From contig PHEH01000014.1 of the NCBI GenBank assembly GCA_002841155.1, forward strand, positions 181,147 through 245,146: DNA of 64,000 nucleotides, written 5' to 3'. Source of the stretch: Alphaproteobacteria bacterium HGW-Alphaproteobacteria-18 (GTDB taxonomy: Bacteria > Pseudomonadota > Alphaproteobacteria > Caulobacterales > Hyphomonadaceae). The notes under the pieces are model-generated. The model worked only from the letters and a program-made list of their open reading frames with translations, was not told the origin of the DNA and searched no databases. The position numbers and the translations under genes are program-made. Each line of letters starts with the position of its first letter. The first letter of the stretch is position 1. Positions 60,801 through 64,000 of this stretch are shown here, one piece after another.

Positions 60801-61240
60801 GGGAAGGCGTGATGTTCTCGCGCATCGACATTCCGATGAAAGTGCAGGGCGGGCGCTATGTCGTCTCCGGCGCCAAGGCGCAGGGGCCCGCCCTCGGCCT
60901 CACCGCCAGCGGCTATATCGACATGGCAACCCAGGCCATCGAGATCGACGGCGTCCTGGTGCCAAGCTTTGGCGTTAACTCCGCCCTCGGAGGAATTCCG
61001 ATCATCGGAGACCTGGTTGTCGGCCGCGATGGCGAAGGCGTCTTCTCGCTGACCTACAGCGTGCGCGGCACGCTGGAAAAGGCCAATGTCTCGGTCAACC
61101 CGCTCTCGGCGCTTGCGCCCGGCGTCATCCGCCGCGTCTTCGAAAACCCGTCCGACATCAAGATCCCCGAAGCCACCCCCCGCCCCCCGGAGCAGGCGCT
61201 GCCGCAGGAGCTGCCCCCCCTGAAGGAAGAAGAGTTCTAG
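57848..61240 (+). CDS. AsmA/YhdP-like protein (DUF3971 plus AsmA C-terminal domain)
   Basis: A 1130-residue protein with one N-terminal TM helix (VVFEILGGLVLLAFVLAALL) and a very long repetitive beta-rich periplasmic part, as in YhdP/TamB-type bridge proteins thought to move phospholipid to the outer membrane. The AsmA-like end is SALAPGVIRRVFENPSDIKI, after GYIDMATQAIEIDGVLVPSF. The start is TTG 57848 with GAGGAG upstream; no earlier ATG is in frame. Role in lipid transport is inferred from the family. Confidence 0.88.
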   Translation: MVRQTASIVVFEILGGLVLLAFVLAALLLLRLASGPIDLGPFRDDVEEAIADSRDGRGASIGTLQLEWSPANRRVQITAQDVRLLDGAGRPAAEAAHAVIQLSGSALVFGGIEILAMDLSDGWIAIDQMSPRQWALAGDPLPEFRETILPDSPQGWIDYLGRVLPEWLRALREARLGMRFEAAGFENIELRIRNESQALIGTVEEATGRFALTQAGMSLRFNGNGLGEGMPAGIDLSITSLQEARTLRAELALAGWPLGDFGARLGLDRDLTEGLPSDITLAADFSEATGIDEVTLVAKSGAGQLSFADQLWPVRDLDLSLLYDRAQDRLNLKVASRGAGPFKGTADIALEKALTGEGFRPFVLQSPALTLDLTPTFAAPIDLASVRVSGEADVDALALREAKAEFVSGGAKFDAKGDIARTPDRQPGDSPVLGQLELLIPGPMQTNTVLNFWPVKLGEGARNFTAERISTGTVLDAAGRITLARDSFAAGYLNNDHLEVTFRVEDATVRFLDDLPPVENGFGLGRLTGNSFRVQLSQGRFAGWTMSEGLVDFPAFNPRGEDFRVFARGRGLAQPLMQALVNSRLEIDFDPARMSGNGEMTFELFRPALDDVPYEDVRFTAIGTVRNAGLKAAALGFDLASGTMDVKVDQAGAELTGAARLGPSPVTFRWYEGFTDDGAPADLTAQGTVSADFLNRFGILGRAYMTGEAPLDVTAKLAGDTLVSSNISVDLTPARLDMSEIGWVKPAGDAARADVVISQRGEMSASSIKFISPTARLDGDFTLGADSKLISADLREAFFRNVADVAGTVQRDPGDRLTLTLRGKYLDISGLIAGLGGMASAASAEPEEGTPLTITAAVDRLTLREGLDLRQAKLVAVTGTRGLQSLEASGLALGGAPLSAKLTAGGAAPIKIDVTSGDAGFIASAFLGADFITGGELALSGSLETANAPADLVLQLTNTRMSNAPFLTQILSLASLRGLADTLSGEGVMFSRIDIPMKVQGGRYVVSGAKAQGPALGLTASGYIDMATQAIEIDGVLVPSFGVNSALGGIPIIGDLVVGRDGEGVFSLTYSVRGTLEKANVSVNPLSALAPGVIRRVFENPSDIKIPEATPRPPEQALPQELPPLKEEEF

Positions 61241-61247
61241 GCGGGGC

Positions 61248-62498
61248 CTACCCCGCCTTCACCAGCGCATGCCGCTTCTTGCCCGCTGACAGCTTGATCG
61301 CCCCGTCCTGCATGTCGGCCATCGAGACCTTTGCATTGGGATCAGACACAAGCTCGTCATTGACGCGGATGGCGCCCTGTTCGATCAGCCGCCGCGCCTC
61401 GCCATTGGACTTGGAAAGCCCCGCCGCCGTACACGCCGCCGCCACCAGCATCCCCGCCTCAAGCTCCGCCTGCGGAACAGTCGCCGTCGGCAGCGCGTCT
61501 GCCGAAGCCCCGCCCGCAAACACCGCCTTCGCCGCCGCTTCAGCCTCCGCCGCCGCCTCGGCCCCATGCAGCAGCGTCGTCACCGCATTGGCCAGGGCAA
61601 TCTTCGCGTCGTTGATGTCCGCGCCCTGAAGCGCTTCCAGCCGCTCGATCTCGTTCTGGCCAAGGTCGGTGAAGAGGCGCAGGAACCTGCCCACATCAGC
61701 GTCCTCGGTGTTGCGCCAGAACTGCCAGTATTCATACGGGCTCTTGCGGTCGGCATTCAGCCACACCGCCCCGCCCACCGTCTTGCCCATTTTCACGCCC
61801 GAAGAGGTCGTCACCAGATGCGCTGTCAGGCCGAAGGCTTCCCCGCCCTCTGCCTTATGGATCAGGTCCACGCCGCCCAGGATGTTGCCCCACTGGTCCG
61901 ATCCGCCAAGCTGCATCCGGCAGCCATGGCGCCGGTAGAGCTCCAGGAAGTCATAGGACTGCATCAGGAGGTAATTGAATTCGAGGAAGGAATAGGGCTG
62001 CTCGGCCGCCAGCCGCCGCGCCACCGTATCCTGCTTCACCATCGTGTTGATGGTGAAATAGGTGCCTACCGCGCGCAGCATCTCGATATAGCCAAGCTTG
62101 CCCAGCCAGTCGTCATTATTGACCATGATCGCGTCATTGGCGCCCTCACCAAAGCGGATAAAGGGCAGGAAGGCCTGCTTGATGCCGGCCATATTGGCGG
62201 CGATCTGGTCGTCGGTCAGCACAGGCCGGGATTTTTCCTTGTCGGTCGGATCGCCGATCTTGGTCGTCCCCCCACCCATCAGCGTCACAGGCTTGCCGCC
62301 ATGGCGCTGGAAAATGCGCAGCATCATGATCGTCATCAGATGGCCGACATGCAGGCTGTCAGCGGTCGCGTCATAGCCGACATACGCGATCGGGTTTCCT
62401 GCGGCGCAATAGGCGTCGAGCTCAGCGGCGTGAGTGACATCCTTGATGAAGCCGCGCCAGCTCAGCTCGCGCAGGAATTCCGACTTGTATTCGCTCAT
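61248..62498 (-). CDS. tyrS: Tyrosyl-tRNA synthetase
   Basis: A 416-residue class I aminoacyl-tRNA synthetase. The HIGH-equivalent is HVGH in TADSLHVGHLMTIM, and the KMSKS-equivalent is KMGKT in GVKMGKTVGGAVWLN. The tyrosine-binding region is QSYDFLELYRRHGCRMQLGGSDQWG. A C-terminal S4 domain starts near 350 (GLSKSNGEARRLIEQGAIRV). It is divergent from anmK with a 51-bp gap, a common alphaproteobacterial neighbourhood. Confidence 0.96.
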   Translation of the reverse strand: MSEYKSEFLRELSWRGFIKDVTHAAELDAYCAAGNPIAYVGYDATADSLHVGHLMTIMMLRIFQRHGGKPVTLMGGGTTKIGDPTDKEKSRPVLTDDQIAANMAGIKQAFLPFIRFGEGANDAIMVNNDDWLGKLGYIEMLRAVGTYFTINTMVKQDTVARRLAAEQPYSFLEFNYLLMQSYDFLELYRRHGCRMQLGGSDQWGNILGGVDLIHKAEGGEAFGLTAHLVTTSSGVKMGKTVGGAVWLNADRKSPYEYWQFWRNTEDADVGRFLRLFTDLGQNEIERLEALQGADINDAKIALANAVTTLLHGAEAAAEAEAAAKAVFAGGASADALPTATVPQAELEAGMLVAAACTAAGLSKSNGEARRLIEQGAIRVNDELVSDPNAKVSMADMQDGAIKLSAGKKRHALVKAG

Positions 62499-62549
62499 GT
62501 TCTCGTGTCTCCGATGAGATGCGCGCGCCTAGCATGGAAAGGGCCAGCC

Positions 62550-63680
62550 TTGAACACCGCTGTTGAAAAAACCGCCCCGCAATGGGTCGCAGGCTTCATG
62601 TCCGGCACCTCGCTGGACGCCGTCGATGCCGCCATGATCCTCACAGACGGGCAGGAGGTGCTGGCATTCGGCCCCGTCGCCGAGCGCAAATACACCCCGC
62701 AGGAGCGCGCCGTCCTTCAGGCCGCCACAGACGCCGCCCGCGCGTGGAACTGGCAGGGCCCCCGCCCCGAGGGGCTCTTCCGGGCTGCCTGCGAAACCAT
62801 CACCAGAACCCATTCCGACGCCTGGGCCATGATGACCGGGCAGGCGGGCGCGCCCAAACCCGTCCTGGCGGGCGTCCATGGCCAGACCGTCCTCCACCGC
62901 CGCGCGAAGGCAGGCCAGAAGGGCGCCACCCTTCAGCTGATCGACGCGCCCGCAATGCAGGCCGCCCTCGGCGTGCCGCTCGCCTTTGATTTCCGCAGCG
63001 CCGATGTCGCCGCCGGCGGGCAGGGCGCGCCACTCGCCCCGGCCTACCACGCCGCGCTGATGAACCGCCTCGGCGGGGAGGCGGCCGCCCTCCTCAATCT
63101 CGGCGGCGTCGCCAACATCACCGCGCGCACGGCCGATGGCACGCTGATCGCCTTCGACACCGGCCCCGCCAACGGCCCCATCGACGAATGGGTCGAAGGC
63201 CACGGAAAAGGCACCCATGACACAGGCGGAAAGCTCGCCGCCGCCGGCCGCGTGCATGAGGGCCTGCTCGCCCAGCTCCTCGCCCATGACTGGTTTGATG
63301 AGCCCCCGCCAAAATCGCTCGACCGGTATGATTTCAACGCCTCGATGGCGCGCGGCCTCTCGCTGGAGGATGGCGCCGCGACCCTGACGGAATTTTCCGC
63401 CGCCGCCGTCGCCGCCGGCATCCGTCAGCTCCCGGAGGTTCCCGCCCGCCTCATCGCCTGCGGCGGCGGGCGCCATAACCCCGCCTTCATGGCCGCGCTC
63501 GCCCGCCAGCTCCCCTGCGCCGTCCTCACTGCCGAACAGGCTGGCTGGCGCGGCGATTCCATCGAAGCCGAAGCCTTCGCCCTGCTGGCCGCCCGCACAG
63601 CCCGCGGCCTCCCCTTGAGCTGGCCCACCACCACCGGCGTCCCAGCCCCCCAGACCGGCGGGAACCTTCTCTCCCTGTAG
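62550..63680 (+). CDS. anmK: Anhydro-N-acetylmuramic acid kinase
   Basis: AnmK phosphorylates 1,6-anhydro-MurNAc released from cell wall turnover, feeding peptidoglycan recycling. The 376-residue protein has the ATP-binding GFMSGTSLDAVDAAMI, GVHGQTVLHR, the LLNLGGVANIT block, and the catalytic Asp region FDTGPANGPIDEWVE. The start is TTG 62550, with GGAAAGGG 7 bp upstream; the in-frame ORF open from 61566 is antisense to tyrS and is not coding there. A repeat element follows 8 bp after the stop. Confidence 0.93.
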   Translation: MNTAVEKTAPQWVAGFMSGTSLDAVDAAMILTDGQEVLAFGPVAERKYTPQERAVLQAATDAARAWNWQGPRPEGLFRAACETITRTHSDAWAMMTGQAGAPKPVLAGVHGQTVLHRRAKAGQKGATLQLIDAPAMQAALGVPLAFDFRSADVAAGGQGAPLAPAYHAALMNRLGGEAAALLNLGGVANITARTADGTLIAFDTGPANGPIDEWVEGHGKGTHDTGGKLAAAGRVHEGLLAQLLAHDWFDEPPPKSLDRYDFNASMARGLSLEDGAATLTEFSAAAVAAGIRQLPEVPARLIACGGGRHNPAFMAALARQLPCAVLTAEQAGWRGDSIEAEAFALLAARTARGLPLSWPTTTGVPAPQTGGNLLSL

Positions 63681-63688
63681 CTTGAGCG

Positions 63689-63853
63689 GCAACCCACCCC
63701 ACCCCGTCATTCGGGCAATCGCAATGCGATTGCTGATCCTCATGACCCCCATAGTCATGGGGAGGGGGCACGTCGTGCGGCTTGAGAACTCACCCCTCCC
63801 CACAAAGCAATAGGTCCCCTCCCCACGGAGGTGGTGAGGGCTAGGGTGGGGCA
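63689..63853. repeat. Nested inverted-repeat element, copy 3, with internal palindrome
   Basis: The same architecture as copies 1 and 2: CACCCCACCCC on the left, AGGGTGGGGCACC on the right, with the CCCCCAT-AGTC-ATGGGGAGGG palindrome between. The spacer with GAGAACTCACCCCTCCCCAC matches copy 1. The left arm is interrupted by an extra segment containing a perfect 19-bp palindrome, GCAATCGCA-A-TGCGATTGC (63715-63733). It lies 8 bp after the anmK stop. Confidence 0.88.
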
Positions 63854-63889
63854 CCTCTCAGTGGAGGCGCAACCCTATCCCCCCAATTC

Positions 63890-63989
63890 TGCGCCGCACT
63901 GAAACAAAAACCCCAATCCCCTCAACCCCCTGCAAAAAAACTCCCAAAACCTTATCCACCCCCTCCGCCTGCGGACGTAAACTCCCCGC
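63890..63989 (+). promoter_or_regulatory. Second copy of the conserved leader/promoter
   Basis: It aligns with 5690-5780 (ACCCCCTCCGC, GCGGAC, A-rich CTGCAAAA block) and ends in ATG at 63990. The palindrome TCCGC (63964-63968) CT GCGGA (63971-63975) has centre CT where the first copy has GG. TAAACT at about 63978-63983 occupies the -10 position. Confidence 0.6.
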
Positions 63990-64000
63990 ATGTCGCGCTT
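63990..64000 (+). CDS. Start of a second member of the W-rich small-protein family, cut by window end
   Basis: Only ATGTCGCGCTT is visible. Position and leader match the 5781 gene (which begins ATGCCGAGCTT), so it is probably a paralogue that continues past the window. Eleven bases cannot prove a gene. Confidence 0.35.

Noticed and set aside
61566..62549. In-frame upstream extension of anmK
   Set aside because: It lies antisense to tyrS, and the AnmK domain begins right after a TTG start with a good ribosome-binding site at 62550.

Overview
The window is about 64 kb of GC-rich, densely coding bacterial chromosome. Gene content points to an alphaproteobacterium, most likely a marine Hyphomonadaceae (Hyphomonas-like). 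This is inferred from the bactofilin gene overlapping a membrane-anchored M23 peptidase gene, an LdtR-like MarR regulator, a bacterial aspartate/glutamate leucyltransferase (Bpt), a TakP/FcbT-type TRAP system and a Vibrio TonB2-like energiser cluster. No database search was possible, so the taxonomy is an inference. There is no rRNA, prophage, transposase gene or CRISPR array; one tRNA-Gln(TTG) is present.

Layout: 1-2.1 kb, rnc (cut by the window edge), era and recO; recO appears disrupted by a roughly 50-bp deletion with a frameshift. 2.1-6.3 kb, small lipoprotein, extensin-like peptidase, parC, then a nested inverted-repeat element and a small W-rich orphan protein with a leaderless-type promoter. 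6.3-10.5 kb, sirtuin, AHSA1/ArsR divergent pair, VIT1-like transporter, LemA and two lipoproteins. 10.5-18.3 kb, a TRAP transporter operon ending in an aminotransferase, bpt, a MotB/OmpA-type protein, a 3-hydroxyisobutyrate dehydrogenase-family enzyme and a SlyD-type isomerase. 18.3-30.5 kb, hemB, GNAT, isobutyryl-CoA dehydrogenase-like enzyme, a 616-residue lipoprotein of unknown function, GDPD, globin, cytochrome b561, TauD, PilZ, 3-hydroxyisobutyryl-CoA hydrolase, DUF805, LdtR-like regulator and DUF1543. 30.5-31.6 kb, a low-GC two-gene cassette. 31.6-36.5 kb, an exopolysaccharide cluster (GH16, ExoY-like, Wza-like, PPP phosphatase, ExoA-like). 36.6-46.6 kb, metabolic genes, a DegP-type protease, RarA, an APH-family kinase, RluA and a UDP-glucuronate epimerase-like enzyme. 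46.7-55.1 kb, SppA, tRNA-Gln and a seven-gene TonB energiser operon behind a 575-nt non-coding leader. 55.3-64 kb, bactofilin/M23 pair, bcp, an AsmA/YhdP-like giant, tyrS, anmK, and a second copy of the inverted repeat and leader cassette running off the end.

Themes: envelope biogenesis (extensin-like peptidase, Bpt-independent PG recycling by AnmK, bactofilin/M23, LdtR-like regulator, Wza/ExoY/ExoA, SppA, TonB, YhdP-like) and branched-chain and fatty acid catabolism (isobutyryl-CoA dehydrogenase, HIBCH, HIBADH, second acyl-CoA dehydrogenase, TRAP with aminotransferase).

The most unusual signals are non-coding. (1) A family of about 125-165-bp elements with roughly 40-bp inverted termini, themselves palindromic, sits 10-25 bp after the stop codons of parC, degP and anmK. 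(2) A leader of about 95 bp, ending in a start codon and carrying a TCCGC-NN-GCGGA palindrome, is conserved between two loci 58 kb apart. (3) Helically phased arrays of TGTCC recur exactly every 10 bp (six units at 55180, three at 30511).
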